From NCBI RefSeq assembly GCF_014905135.1, contig NZ_CP041406.1:1612001-1676000 (forward strand): a DNA stretch of 64,000 nucleotides, written 5' to 3'. The notes below the pieces were generated by a model. The model had not been told where the DNA came from. It saw only the letters and a program-made list of their open reading frames with translations, and searched no databases. This document shows, piece by piece, positions 39,061 through 48,056 of this stretch; position 1 is the stretch's first letter; each line of letters opens with the position of its first letter. Position numbers and translations under genes: made by a program. The stretch is from Sulfurimonas paralvinellae (GTDB lineage Bacteria; Campylobacterota; Campylobacteria; Campylobacterales; Sulfurimonadaceae).

Positions 39061-39918
39061 AAGCACGTTATTATTCATTAATTTTATAAGTTGCAAAGGA
39101 TCGACTTGTACGCCATTAATTCTAGCAGAAAAGTGCAAATGGGGACCTGTTACACGTCCGCTTTTGCCTGAAAGACCTAATATCTCACCGCGTTTGACAA
39201 TCTCTCCCTTTTTCACATGGAACTTACTCATATGAAAGTAACAGGTGTAAATCCCCTTACCATGATCAAGAACAACTGTTCCACCGGAATAAAATCGTTT
39301 TTTAACCAAAACAACTTTTCCGTCATTTGCCGCATGGATCGGTGTTCCTATTTTCGCACGAAAGTCTGTACCGCTGTGATACCCCTTTAGCGAGCCATTA
39401 TAGACTCTTGCTTTTCCAAAATCACTTGTAATTTTACTCTCGATCGGCAAAATAAACGGCTCACGCAGATAATTTTCTCTGCTGACATGATTATAGACTT
39501 TCATCGCCTCAGCATACTCTTTTGCAATTCTTTTTTTTACCGCTGGGGCTTTTGGATTGACTTTCGATGGATCGACCTTGATCGTCTCTTTTTCATACGC
39601 TCCTGCGTGAAGATGCAAAAAGAGCAATTTTTTTTCTCTTTTTTTATGCTTCTCATACTCCACGTAAAGCTCTTTGGTTGCAGGCTTTTCATAGTAGGAA
39701 AATCCAACAAGTGCACAGTACTCATCCTCACGCAGAGGGTTTTGAAAAACAGGGAACCTCTTTTTGCCGACAAGAACATCTTTATAGGTAACACCCTTCT
39801 CTTTTTTAAATTTTATCAGCGTCGTTTTACCGTTGGCGACATCAGGATTGACTATCTCAAAATTGAGTGCAAAAAGAGAAGTATATACTACAAAGAGGAG
39901 AAGATATCGTAGCATCAA
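39037..39918 (-). CDS. M23 family peptidoglycan endopeptidase
   Basis: 293 residues with a signal peptide ([19 protein letters not shown]). The C-terminal LytM domain has zinc ligands in [21 protein letters not shown] and [10 protein letters not shown], and the catalytic His in [13 protein letters not shown]. The N-terminal half is beta-rich. Such periplasmic endopeptidases trim crosslinks and set cell shape (Csd1-3 and Pgp3 group in Campylobacterota). It overlaps smpB by 4 nt. Confidence 0.88.
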   Translation of the reverse strand: MMLRYLLLFVVYTSLFALNFEIVNPDVANGKTTLIKFKKEKGVTYKDVLVGKKRFPVFQNPLREDEYCALVGFSYYEKPATKELYVEYEKHKKREKKLLFLHLHAGAYEKETIKVDPSKVNPKAPAVKKRIAKEYAEAMKVYNHVSRENYLREPFILPIESKITSDFGKARVYNGSLKGYHSGTDFRAKIGTPIHAANDGKVVLVKKRFYSGGTVVLDHGKGIYTCYFHMSKFHVKKGEIVKRGEILGLSGKSGRVTGPHLHFSARINGVQVDPLQLIKLMNNNVLDFPKDTL

Positions 39919-40367
39919 TAATCCTTCATCGCCCTTGCTATATCGCGTTTTTGATCTTTTTCTTTCAGGTCATGGCGCTTGTCATGCAGCTGTTTTCCTT
40001 TGGCGATGGCTATTTGCAGTTTTGCGATGTTTCTGTCGTTAAAATATATCTGCAGCGGCACAATCGTATAACCGTCACGATCGACCGCTTTTTGCAGTTT
40101 TGCTATCTGTTTTTTATGCAGCAGCAATTTCCGGCTGCCTCGCTCTTCATGTCCGTAAAAACGGTGTGTCGTCTCAAGTCGCCCAATATGTGCATTGAAA
40201 AGATACGGCTCACCTTTTACAAAACGGATAAAGCTGTCTTTGAGGTTTGCACGGTGTGCACGCAGCCCTTTGACTTCGCTTCCCGTAAGCACCAGACCCG
40301 CTTCAAACTTCTCTTCTATAAAATAATCATGATAGGCTTTTTTATTCTTTGCTATTGTTTCACCCAT
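39915..40367 (-). CDS. smpB: SsrA-binding protein SmpB
   Basis: Binds tmRNA and brings it to stalled ribosomes. The 150 residues have [46 protein letters not shown] and the basic tail [28 protein letters not shown]. Complete. tmRNA itself is not found in this window. Confidence 0.97.
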   Translation of the reverse strand: MGETIAKNKKAYHDYFIEEKFEAGLVLTGSEVKGLRAHRANLKDSFIRFVKGEPYLFNAHIGRLETTHRFYGHEERGSRKLLLHKKQIAKLQKAVDRDGYTIVPLQIYFNDRNIAKLQIAIAKGKQLHDKRHDLKEKDQKRDIARAMKDY

Positions 40368-40370
40368 AAT

Positions 40371-41183
40371 TTACGCTTCTTTTTCCTTTACTTTAAAAAA
40401 ACTGCTGCCGCTCCCACTGAAGAAGTAGCCTTGTCTATAATGCTCTTTGAGTTCTTTATACTCTTGCAGTGCCGGTGCGAAGAGGTCATTTGCCTCTTTG
40501 GCACTCATACTCTGGAGTATCTCTTTTGAAGGTGTTTCCTTGAGCTTTTGTGTTGCAAAACCATCGATAGGTTCATAAAAATTTTCTCTGTAGGCACTGT
40601 ATACTTTTGGTGTTGCTATCTTGACATCGGGAGTGAATACTTCAAAATCAAGCAGCTCTTCATCATACGCTTCTACAACTTCGCCGATACCGCTTACATT
40701 GGCACTTGCATACCCATAGATAAAAAACGGTACATCGGCACCCACTTGCAGGCCAATCGCAGCCAGTTCATTAAGGCTTAAACCCAAATGCAGTACTTCG
40801 TTGCACATTTTGAGATACGTTGCCGCATCACTGCTGCCGCCGCCTAGTCCTGCAAAAGCAGGAATATTTTTTTCAACCATAACGGCATGTGTCTGCATCA
40901 GTTTTTCCAGAGCTTCTGAATTTGTTGCAGATTTGAGTGCCTTGTAAGCTTTATAGATAGTATTCTCTTCTGTTTTACAGGCAAAATCACCAATAATGCC
41001 AAATTCATTGCTGTTTGTCCCTACCTTTTCCTTGGAGACAAAAGAAAGCTCATCAAAGAGATCGTTCACGCGCATAAAACGAGAAACTATTTCATGATAA
41101 TTCCCACGCTTGCCGCTTATCTTCAAAAAGACATTTACTTTGGAAAAGGCTTTATATTTCTTCATTACTTTCTTATTTCCCAA
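40371..41183 (-). CDS. ispE: 4-diphosphocytidyl-2-C-methyl-D-erythritol kinase
   Basis: GHMP kinase of the MEP isoprenoid pathway. Motif 1 is KAFSKVNVFLKISGKRGNYHEI, and the ATP loop is IPAFAGLGGGSSDAATYL. A C-terminal glycine motif YFFSGSGSSFFKV is present. The 270 residues are typical. It overlaps csrA by 11 nt; smpB begins 4 nt after its stop. Confidence 0.94.
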   Translation of the reverse strand: MGNKKVMKKYKAFSKVNVFLKISGKRGNYHEIVSRFMRVNDLFDELSFVSKEKVGTNSNEFGIIGDFACKTEENTIYKAYKALKSATNSEALEKLMQTHAVMVEKNIPAFAGLGGGSSDAATYLKMCNEVLHLGLSLNELAAIGLQVGADVPFFIYGYASANVSGIGEVVEAYDEELLDFEVFTPDVKIATPKVYSAYRENFYEPIDGFATQKLKETPSKEILQSMSAKEANDLFAPALQEYKELKEHYRQGYFFSGSGSSFFKVKEKEA

Positions 41184-41409
41184 GTAATTTACTAAGTGAA
41201 TCTATATCTTCTTTATTGACACCGTGATGTAAAACAGCCGCCTGATTACTTTTGGTCACCTCTTCTATCAATTCACTGCGAATTATCGAGATCTCACGCG
41301 GCGCATCAATACCGAGTTTTACAACACCGTTCTCTACTGCAACGACTTTGACCGTGATATTATCTCCAATAACTATAGACTCACCTAGTTTTCTTGCAAG
41401 TACTAACAT
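41173..41409 (-). CDS. csrA: Carbon storage regulator CsrA
   Basis: RNA-binding translational regulator; in Campylobacterota it affects flagellin and metabolism. The 78 residues start MLVLARKLGESIVIGDNITVKVV and contain VKLGIDAPREISIIRSEL, both invariant. Slightly long at the C-terminus, as in other Campylobacterota. Overlaps truB by 7 nt and ispE by 11 nt. Confidence 0.96.
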   Translation of the reverse strand: MLVLARKLGESIVIGDNITVKVVAVENGVVKLGIDAPREISIIRSELIEEVTKSNQAAVLHHGVNKEDIDSLSKLLGK

Positions 41410-42224
41410 TCTATTCTTCCTAATTCGTATTTTACACTCTTTTGACTGACAGTGATTATAGAGATATTCTCACCGTTATCAAGCCAGTATGTTCCCTCAT
41501 CTTGAATCTTTAGATCTTCTAAAGCAAGAACTCTTCCATATCTGACATTGTCATAATCCCCAAGATAATAGTTTTGAGGAATGTTCAGAGATTTTTTGAT
41601 ATCAAGCGCCTTTTCATTTTCATAGACAAACTGCCCTTCACAAAGCCTCTCAAGCATTGAGAGACTTCCCTCTTGCACTCCAAGCCGCTGCGCTATTATT
41701 CTCCCGAGTGAGCGGATATATGTTCCTTCACTCACCGTTGCTTCAAAAGTAACAAAAGGGTGGCAGTAGTGCAGCAGTTCTGTCTCATAGATTGTCGAAG
41801 TGATTTTATTTAGTTCAACTTTTTTTCCGGCGCGCGCAAGATCATAAGCACGCTGGCCGTTGATGCGTTTTGCCGAAAAGATAGGCGGTTCATACTCCAA
41901 AGTGCCCTCAAGTGATTTCACAATTTCTTCTACTTTGGAAATCGGTAACTTGGGAACCTCATCAACAGACTCTATCATCTCAATATCCAAAGAGTCGCTC
42001 TTTGCACCGAGCCACAGTGTCGCTCTGTATCTTTTTGGGGTTTTGTTCAAAAAACGAAACAGCTTTGTATGCGAGCCAAATCCGACAAGTAAAACACCTT
42101 TTGCAAAAGGGTCAAGCGTTCCTGCAAAACCTGCCTTTTTATCATTATATTTTCTCTTTAAACTATAAAGAAATTTATTTGAGCCGATTCCACTCGGTTT
42201 ATAGGCAACAAAAAGACGATTCAT
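41403..42224 (-). CDS. truB: tRNA pseudouridine-55 synthase
   Basis: Makes pseudouridine 55 in the T-loop of tRNAs. The 273 residues include KPSGIGSNKFLYSLKR, GFAGTLDPFAKGVLLVGFG (catalytic Asp), KRYRATLWLGAKSDSLD and SEGTYIRSLGRIIA. It overlaps uvrD by 4 nt upstream and csrA downstream. Confidence 0.95.
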   Translation of the reverse strand: MNRLFVAYKPSGIGSNKFLYSLKRKYNDKKAGFAGTLDPFAKGVLLVGFGSHTKLFRFLNKTPKRYRATLWLGAKSDSLDIEMIESVDEVPKLPISKVEEIVKSLEGTLEYEPPIFSAKRINGQRAYDLARAGKKVELNKITSTIYETELLHYCHPFVTFEATVSEGTYIRSLGRIIAQRLGVQEGSLSMLERLCEGQFVYENEKALDIKKSLNIPQNYYLGDYDNVRYGRVLALEDLKIQDEGTYWLDNGENISIITVSQKSVKYELGRIEC

Positions 42225-44272
42225 AATCTTTCTACAAAAGATGCAAGAATATCTCTTTTTGTTCCTGCAAAATTGATCTGCAGTTTAAACTCTCGTCCCG
42301 ATTTACTCACACCTGTTACACGACCTGTTCCAAAAATCTTATGGCGAACGAGGTCACCTTTTTTATAGGCAGTCTTTTTCTCGACTATCAGTGAACCGTC
42401 ACAGAGTCCCGCTTCATTGAAAAAACGGCTTTTTGCCAAATCACTTCTGCGCCCTTTGTAAAAACGGCTGCCTGCGTGAGAGAGTGTCAACGACTCTTTT
42501 GCACGGGTAAATGAGACATAACCAAGACGACGCTCCTCTTCAAGGTCACTGCCGTCACCTACCAATGGCAGAAAGCCCTCTTCCATTCCAATGACAAACA
42601 CATGCTCAAACTCCAGACCTTTGGAAGCGTGTATGCTCATCATATAGATAGATTCTCCCTCGACCTGATCCTGCTCACTCTGCAGTGTCAGTTCATTTAA
42701 AAACTCATCCAATGAAGCTTCGGGATGATTTTTAATGAAGTCACGGAAAAGTCCGTAGAATTCATCCATATTGAGGATGCGTTCCTGCCCGTCTTGCATA
42801 TTGACATAAATATCTTTGAGATGGAATGTATCTTCGAGTACGTCGATAAATTCATAAGTCGACTCTTTCGCCACCCGAGCTACATCGTCGATATCTGCAA
42901 TGAATTTTTTCAGCGTCGTTGCGTTTTTCTTTTTCACAAGTGCTTCAAGCTCTGCAAAATCAACTGTTTTTATATACTCAAAGATAGAGCTTCCCTTTGC
43001 GTGAGCAGCCAGTTCTATCTTGTCAACACTCGCTTTTCCAAGTCCGCGTTTTGGCTTGTTTACGATACGCTTGAGTGAAAAATCATCGTGATTGTTTGTA
43101 ATAACTCGTATGTAAGAGATAAGGTCTTTGACTTCCGCCCTCTCAAGGAAGCGAACACCACCGACAAGTTTATAACCGATGCCTGCACGGTTAAGCCCCT
43201 CTTCTATAGAACGAGAAAGCACATTGACACGATACAAAATCGCTATCTCACTTGCTTCAACGCCCGAATCCAAAAGTTTTTGAATCTTCAGTGCGATTTT
43301 TCTTGCCTCTTCATTCTCATCGTTGGAATTAAGGATGGCAACATCTTCACCCTCCCCGCGAGTTGCGATAAGACTCTTGCCAAGACGGGAACGGTTGTGT
43401 TCAATGAGTGCATTGGCAGTCTTTAAGATAGGTGCACGTGAGCGGTAGTTCTCTTCGAGTTTAAAAACACTCGCTCCCTCAAAATCTTCATCGAACTCCA
43501 TAATATTTCGAATATGTGCGCCACGCCAGCCGTAAATACTCTGATCGTCATCACCAACCACACAGATATTGTTATGGGAAGTGCAGAGTTTTTGAATGAG
43601 CTTTAACTGCAGTTCATTGGTATCTTGATATTCATCGATCATAATATACTGATACTTCTGCGATGTTTCCTGAGCCAGCTCCGGATTTTCATCAAGCAGC
43701 TTATATGTCAATGCGATCAGGTCATCAAAATCGACAAGATTATTCTCCTTAAGATGATTTTCATACTCACGGTAAACCTCTGCGATCTGTTTATAGTTAA
43801 AGAGTTCCGCCTGCTTATAGGCATCATCAGGAGACATCAAAGAGTTTTTGTAACGGGAAATCTCACTTGCTATGAGCGGTGTAGGCAGTTCTGAGTTTAT
43901 CTTCTTTATGATTCTTTTTTTATCATCCGTATCAATAACGACAAAATTGTTTTGGCGTCCTAAACGGTGAATGTTAAATTTTAAAAAGAGCAAACCAAAT
44001 TTATGAAATGTACAAAGAAGCGGCGGATAGGCACCGTTTTTCTCCATCATCGCCATAGAACGCTCTTTCATCTCACGCGCTGCTTTATTTGTAAAAGTAA
44101 GCGTCAAAGTATTTGCAGGCGGTATACCGACAACCTCAATGAGGTATGCTAAACGGGAAATAATAGTCGTTGTCTTCCCGCTTCCTGCACCTGCCAAGAT
44201 AAGTACAGGGCCTTCTGTTTGTTTTACTGCAGCTGATTGAGAATCATTTAAATTTTTAAATATTTTTTCCAT
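42221..44272 (-). CDS. uvrD: UvrD/PcrA-type DNA helicase
   Basis: SF1A 3'-5' helicase for excision and mismatch-type repair. The 683 residues show Walker A ILAGAGSGKTTTI, TLTFTNKAAREMKERS, Walker B YIMIDEYQDTNELQ, VVGDDDQSIYGWRGA, LEENYRS, SIHASKGLEFEHVFVIGMEEG and VSFTRAKESLTLS. Complete. PcrA, UvrD and Rep are not separable with confidence here. Confidence 0.92.
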   Translation of the reverse strand: MEKIFKNLNDSQSAAVKQTEGPVLILAGAGSGKTTTIISRLAYLIEVVGIPPANTLTLTFTNKAAREMKERSMAMMEKNGAYPPLLCTFHKFGLLFLKFNIHRLGRQNNFVVIDTDDKKRIIKKINSELPTPLIASEISRYKNSLMSPDDAYKQAELFNYKQIAEVYREYENHLKENNLVDFDDLIALTYKLLDENPELAQETSQKYQYIMIDEYQDTNELQLKLIQKLCTSHNNICVVGDDDQSIYGWRGAHIRNIMEFDEDFEGASVFKLEENYRSRAPILKTANALIEHNRSRLGKSLIATRGEGEDVAILNSNDENEEARKIALKIQKLLDSGVEASEIAILYRVNVLSRSIEEGLNRAGIGYKLVGGVRFLERAEVKDLISYIRVITNNHDDFSLKRIVNKPKRGLGKASVDKIELAAHAKGSSIFEYIKTVDFAELEALVKKKNATTLKKFIADIDDVARVAKESTYEFIDVLEDTFHLKDIYVNMQDGQERILNMDEFYGLFRDFIKNHPEASLDEFLNELTLQSEQDQVEGESIYMMSIHASKGLEFEHVFVIGMEEGFLPLVGDGSDLEEERRLGYVSFTRAKESLTLSHAGSRFYKGRRSDLAKSRFFNEAGLCDGSLIVEKKTAYKKGDLVRHKIFGTGRVTGVSKSGREFKLQINFAGTKRDILASFVERL

Positions 44273-44398
44273 AAAGGTCCATATTTTTCTAAAGTAATAA
44301 TATTATAACAAAAAAAACTGAAAATTATTACAAAACTATTGCAATAATTATAATTATGAGTTATAATTTTGTCATTATTATTACTTATAGGAATTATT

Positions 44399-45301
44399 AT
44401 GTTAAAAGATTTTGCCAAATTACAAACATTTTTAATGGTCATAAAAGAGAAGAGTTTCTCTAAAGCATCCGCTAAATTAGGCATATCACAGCCTGCAGTC
44501 ACACAGCAGATAAAATTTATCGAAGACTATCTTGATACAAAAATAGTTGAGCGTAAAAAGAACGGTATTGTTCTCACCAAAGAGGGTGAAGATCTGTATC
44601 GTATTGCAACAAGACTTGAAAAAGCGATCCAGAACTCAGAAAAAGAGCTTCTTAAAATCATGAACAAAGAGTTCACTTTTGTTATGGGCTCTTCGTTTGC
44701 TATTGGAAACTATGTCCTGCCAAACTATCTCGGTGAGATTAAAAAACGTATTGACAATGAAGTGTTTATGAACGTCGATGTCTCTTCAAATATCATCGAT
44801 CAACTCGAAGATAAAAAAATAGATGTCGCACTGATTGAATCGCCTATATTTAAAGACGGCATCATCTATAGAGAATGGGTTGAAGATGAACTTGTTGTCT
44901 TTGCAAACCAACCGATCAAAAAACACCTCAGCGCAGATGATCTGCTTGATTTTGACTGGGTATGTAGAAATGAAGAGTCACATACAAGAAAGCTAACAGC
45001 TGAAACATTTGACGAGATTGGTGTAAATTGCAACAGCTTCAATGTTATTGGTGTTCTAGCATCCCAAACTGCTATCAAAGAGACTGTGCTTCATGCAGAT
45101 AAAAATGCAGAAAGACCGCTTGTATCTATAATGTCACGCCACGTTATCAAAGCGGAAATTGAAAACGGTACACTCTATGAAGCAAGACTTAAAAACCACA
45201 AGATAACAAGACACTTCTACATTGCTTACCTTAAAGAGAGAAAGCATGATGCCTTTGTAGACAATGTCGTCAACTACCTGCTCTCTTTGAACAGAGTCTA
45301 A
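44399..45301 (+). CDS. LysR-family transcriptional regulator
   Basis: 300 residues: N-terminal winged helix-turn-helix (FAKLQTFLMVIKEKSFSKASAKLGISQPAVTQQIKFIEDYL), then the periplasmic-binding-protein-like effector domain from about residue 90. The start is ATG 44399 with an AGGAATT RBS; an in-frame TTG at 44369 is two nt from the -10 TATAAT (44362-44367) and impossible. It is divergent from uvrD and convergent with the next gene, so its target is not indicated by context. Confidence 0.92.
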   Translation: MLKDFAKLQTFLMVIKEKSFSKASAKLGISQPAVTQQIKFIEDYLDTKIVERKKNGIVLTKEGEDLYRIATRLEKAIQNSEKELLKIMNKEFTFVMGSSFAIGNYVLPNYLGEIKKRIDNEVFMNVDVSSNIIDQLEDKKIDVALIESPIFKDGIIYREWVEDELVVFANQPIKKHLSADDLLDFDWVCRNEESHTRKLTAETFDEIGVNCNSFNVIGVLASQTAIKETVLHADKNAERPLVSIMSRHVIKAEIENGTLYEARLKNHKITRHFYIAYLKERKHDAFVDNVVNYLLSLNRV

Positions 45302-45307
45302 AACTTT

Positions 45308-45775
45308 TTACTTCTTTTTCAAAAACTTTGAGTTTTCAGGGTTTGAGAGAAAAGAAGCCATGGAGTTCTTCACTCCATTTTCATCAACTTCACTCTTCTC
45401 TTTTTCTTTTACATCTTCTTTTTCAACGGCAATATTGATAAATATCGGCGTTTCATCTACAATAATCTGTAAAATGCTCAATAATGGTACAGCAACGACA
45501 CTGCCAAAATTGTCACTCCCAAATCCCGCCTCAAAGATAAGCATATCATCTTCGATCTGAGCAGTTTCAAAGGTATAGCCTGCAAGAAAAAAGAGTGTTA
45601 AAGGACGAAATTCCGCATTCATGTCATCAGGGAGTTCCGGATTAAATGTAACATCTTCAATCTTACATAAGATCCCGAAGTTCTGATCTTTTTGAAAAAG
45701 TATACTCATAAGTTCCTGCATATGCTTTTTCATCATTTTTGCAAAATCTCTATCTTCTATTAAACTCTCTAACAA
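45308..45775 (-). CDS. Conserved-looking hypothetical, possible SspB-like adaptor
   Basis: 155 acidic residues. A compact beta-rich core is visible (FRPLTLFFLAGYTFETAQIEDDMLIFEAGFGSDNFGSVVAVPLLSILQIIVDETPIFINI), then a charged linker (EKEDVKEKEKSEVDENG), then a short end NPENSKFLKKK. Core, flexible linker and terminal peptide is the layout of the ClpXP adaptor SspB, and the strand order resembles the alphaproteobacterial form. This is a weak, pattern-based guess. It overlaps the PabC-like gene by 7 nt. Confidence 0.55.
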   Translation of the reverse strand: MLESLIEDRDFAKMMKKHMQELMSILFQKDQNFGILCKIEDVTFNPELPDDMNAEFRPLTLFFLAGYTFETAQIEDDMLIFEAGFGSDNFGSVVAVPLLSILQIIVDETPIFINIAVEKEDVKEKEKSEVDENGVKNSMASFLSNPENSKFLKKK

Positions 45776-46362
45776 ATTATTTCCTCTATTGTTTTATCTG
45801 CAATTATATCAAAATCTATCATCGCATTCATCAGGGCGATTTTTGAGAAGTTTTTCAGTTCATATACACTGATATCCCGTGCAACCAAAAACCCTTTTTC
45901 TAAAAGTCTTGCTCGTGTTGTTCCCTCTAAAAGAGGCTGTTTTGGTGTCACCCATTGTCTGCCGTCAAAAAATGCAATATTCGCGATGCTTGTATCAGTC
46001 ATAAGAGCATTTTTTACTATCAGAATATCATCACAGTCACCTTTTTTTGTAAAAAGAGTATCGAGTGCTGTTCTGTCGGCATATTTTTTCTCGTACTCCA
46101 TGGTGTCATCATAGACAAGCTTCAAAGAGTTGATGGCTCTTTTTTTATAGTTGTAATAAGAACATTCAATATTCCCCTGCAAATCATACAAAAGCCTGCA
46201 TCTGTAAAGCCCCTCTGCAGGCACTTCTATAAAATCTTCTAAATGCTTGTATGATGTAATGCCATAAGAGTGCAGTACACTTTCATAGCGTTTTTGATGA
46301 TACTCCATATGAAAAAGAGTACCGTTTTTAGCTTTTATGGTCTCTAAAAAATCAATCTTCAC
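45769..46362 (-). CDS. Class IV aminotransferase-fold enzyme (PabC-like)
   Basis: 197 residues from a GTG at 46362. Motifs are DFLETIKAKNGTLFHMEYHQKRYESVL, KKGDCDDILIVKNALMTDTSIANIAFFDGRQWVTPKQPLLEGTTRARLL (split here only by reading), matching aminodeoxychorismate lyase and branched-chain aminotransferase folds; small size favours a PabC role in folate synthesis. The start is chosen because GTG overlaps the cysK stop (AGTGAAGATTGA), giving coupling; a longer frame to 46401 would run into cysK. The PLP lysine is probably in the first 50-120 residues, not pinpointed. Confidence 0.72.
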   Translation of the reverse strand: MKIDFLETIKAKNGTLFHMEYHQKRYESVLHSYGITSYKHLEDFIEVPAEGLYRCRLLYDLQGNIECSYYNYKKRAINSLKLVYDDTMEYEKKYADRTALDTLFTKKGDCDDILIVKNALMTDTSIANIAFFDGRQWVTPKQPLLEGTTRARLLEKGFLVARDISVYELKNFSKIALMNAMIDFDIIADKTIEEIIC

Positions 46363-47278
46363 TGAAAAGTTCTGTAGAGAGATAACGCTCTCCCGTATCA
46401 CATAAAATAGTTACGATTGTCTTGCCTTGAAACTCAGTACGTGAGGCGATTTGCATAGCGGCATAGACATTGGCACCTGCTGATATTCCAACAAGCAGTC
46501 CCTCTTTTCGTGCAAGCATTTTTGCCGTTGCAATCGCATCTTCATTACTCACTTTTATGACTTCGCCGTACACAGACGTATCTAAAATGTCCGGCACGAA
46601 ACCGGCACCAATCCCTTGAATCTTATGCGGTGCAGGATCTTCTCCTGAAAGTATCGCCGAAGCCTCCGGCTCAACTGCAAAAATTGCGATATCTTTAACT
46701 TCTTCCCGCAACACTTTCGATGTTCCCGTAAGCGTACCGCCTGTTCCAACAGCTGCAACGAACACATCAAGATTTCCATCAGTGTCTCGCAGTATTTCAC
46801 GGGCCGTTGTCAATGTATGAATTTCCGGATTGGCAGGGTTTTGAAACTGCTGCAGTATCAATGAGTTTAGCGTAGCCTCACGCAACTCTTCTGCTTTGGC
46901 AATGGAACCTTTCATCCCTTTTGCAGCAGGCGTAAGTACAAGCTCTGCACCAAGTGCCTTGAGTAGATTTCTCCGTTCAATACTCATGGAATCAGGCATC
47001 GTCAAGATCAGTTTCAGACCTTTTGCTGCACAAATTGATGCAAGCGCAATGCCCGTATTACCGCTTGTCGGCTCAATAATGGTCGTATCTTTTGTAATTT
47101 TTCCTGACTCGATGCCTCGGCGTATCATATTAAATCCTATACGGTCTTTTACTGAAGATGTCGGGTTCATAAATTCACATTTACCGAGTATTACCGCCCC
47201 TGATAACTTCGAAGGAGTATTTAATCTGACCAATGGTGTATTGCCAACCAATTCACTTACGTCATTTGCTATATTCAT
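46352..47278 (-). CDS. cysK: Cysteine synthase (O-acetylserine sulfhydrylase)
   Basis: Makes cysteine from O-acetylserine and sulfide with PLP. Motifs are SELVGNTPLVRLN, CEFMNPTSSVKDRIG (PLP Lys), EPTSGNTGIALA, AAVGTGGTLTGTSKVL and QGIGAGFVP. I choose ATG 47278 (308 residues) because an AGAAGG RBS lies about 8 nt upstream; the frame extends 10 codons further without support. It is downstream of the tyrosine phosphatase gene. Confidence 0.94.
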   Translation of the reverse strand: MNIANDVSELVGNTPLVRLNTPSKLSGAVILGKCEFMNPTSSVKDRIGFNMIRRGIESGKITKDTTIIEPTSGNTGIALASICAAKGLKLILTMPDSMSIERRNLLKALGAELVLTPAAKGMKGSIAKAEELREATLNSLILQQFQNPANPEIHTLTTAREILRDTDGNLDVFVAAVGTGGTLTGTSKVLREEVKDIAIFAVEPEASAILSGEDPAPHKIQGIGAGFVPDILDTSVYGEVIKVSNEDAIATAKMLARKEGLLVGISAGANVYAAMQIASRTEFQGKTIVTILCDTGERYLSTELFSED

Positions 47279-47291
47279 TATTCTTACCTTC

Positions 47292-47744
47292 TTATTCTTT
47301 ATTTTCAAATTTTAGCTTAAAAAGATTATTAACACAAACTTCTATCATCTCATACACTTTGTCAAAGCCTTCAAAACCGTTAAAAAAGTACGGGTCCGGT
47401 ATGTCAGCTCCATCATATCCATAATTACCGAGTTTTACAATATTGTTCGCTCCCATAGCTTTGAGGTCTGCATAGTTTTTCTCATCAAGAGCGACCATAA
47501 GTTCAAAGATTTCCAAATCTTTTTTACTTACCTGTCTTGCACGTAAAGACGAAATGTCAACACCATGCATCTTGGCAACTTTTATGGAGTCTACACAAGG
47601 TGCTTCTCCAATATGCCAATCCCCCGTTCCTGCCGAGTCGATAAGAATATTCAGTCCTCTCTCTTGTGAGATCTTCTTTGCTATTGCCTCTGCTAAAGGT
47701 GAGCGACAGATATTACCAAGACATACAAATAGTACAGATTGCAT
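47292..47744 (-). CDS. Low-molecular-weight protein-tyrosine phosphatase
   Basis: 150 residues with the N-terminal P-loop CLGNICRSPLAEA (C-x5-R-S) and the general-acid Asp in IPDPYFFNGFEGFDKVYEMIE. Substrates in Campylobacterota are not established. It precedes cysK by 13 nt on the same strand. Confidence 0.92.
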   Translation of the reverse strand: MQSVLFVCLGNICRSPLAEAIAKKISQERGLNILIDSAGTGDWHIGEAPCVDSIKVAKMHGVDISSLRARQVSKKDLEIFELMVALDEKNYADLKAMGANNIVKLGNYGYDGADIPDPYFFNGFEGFDKVYEMIEVCVNNLFKLKFENKE

Positions 47745-47791
47745 AATTTTCTCTCTTTTTAGGTAGAATTATACTAAAAAAGGTTGATGCA

Positions 47792-48052
47792 GTGGCTATA
47801 TATCAGAGTGATGGAAAAAAACTTATAGATGTCGAGTACGATGTTGTACCGCAGATCAATGATATCATCGATGGGATGATGGTTTTATCTGTCGATATGA
47901 AAAGTATTGAAGAGTATGCTGTTTTTTTACTTGAACCCCTCAGTCGGCATATTATCTGCTATATCTTTGATGAAATATTTATCATCGGTAAATCAGATGA
48001 GTTTGAAACACTGAATGACGCTATCGAAGCGTGGAAGGCGGGAGAGATTTAA
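47792..48052 (+). CDS. Small acidic hypothetical protein (86 aa)
   Basis: The GTG at 47792 follows an AAGG RBS (about 47780-47783). Product begins MAIYQSDGKKLIDVEYDVV and ends DAIEAWKAGEI. Alternating strands and helices, no signal peptide. It lies between divergent phosphatase and convergent oxidoreductase genes. I do not recognise the family. Confidence 0.65.
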   Translation: MAIYQSDGKKLIDVEYDVVPQINDIIDGMMVLSVDMKSIEEYAVFLLEPLSRHIICYIFDEIFIIGKSDEFETLNDAIEAWKAGEI

Positions 48053-48056
48053 AGCA

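Noticed and set aside
44248-44502. 84-codon minus-strand frame across the uvrD-LysR gap
   Set aside because: Overlaps the real start regions of both genes and has no RBS; low-complexity C-terminal half.
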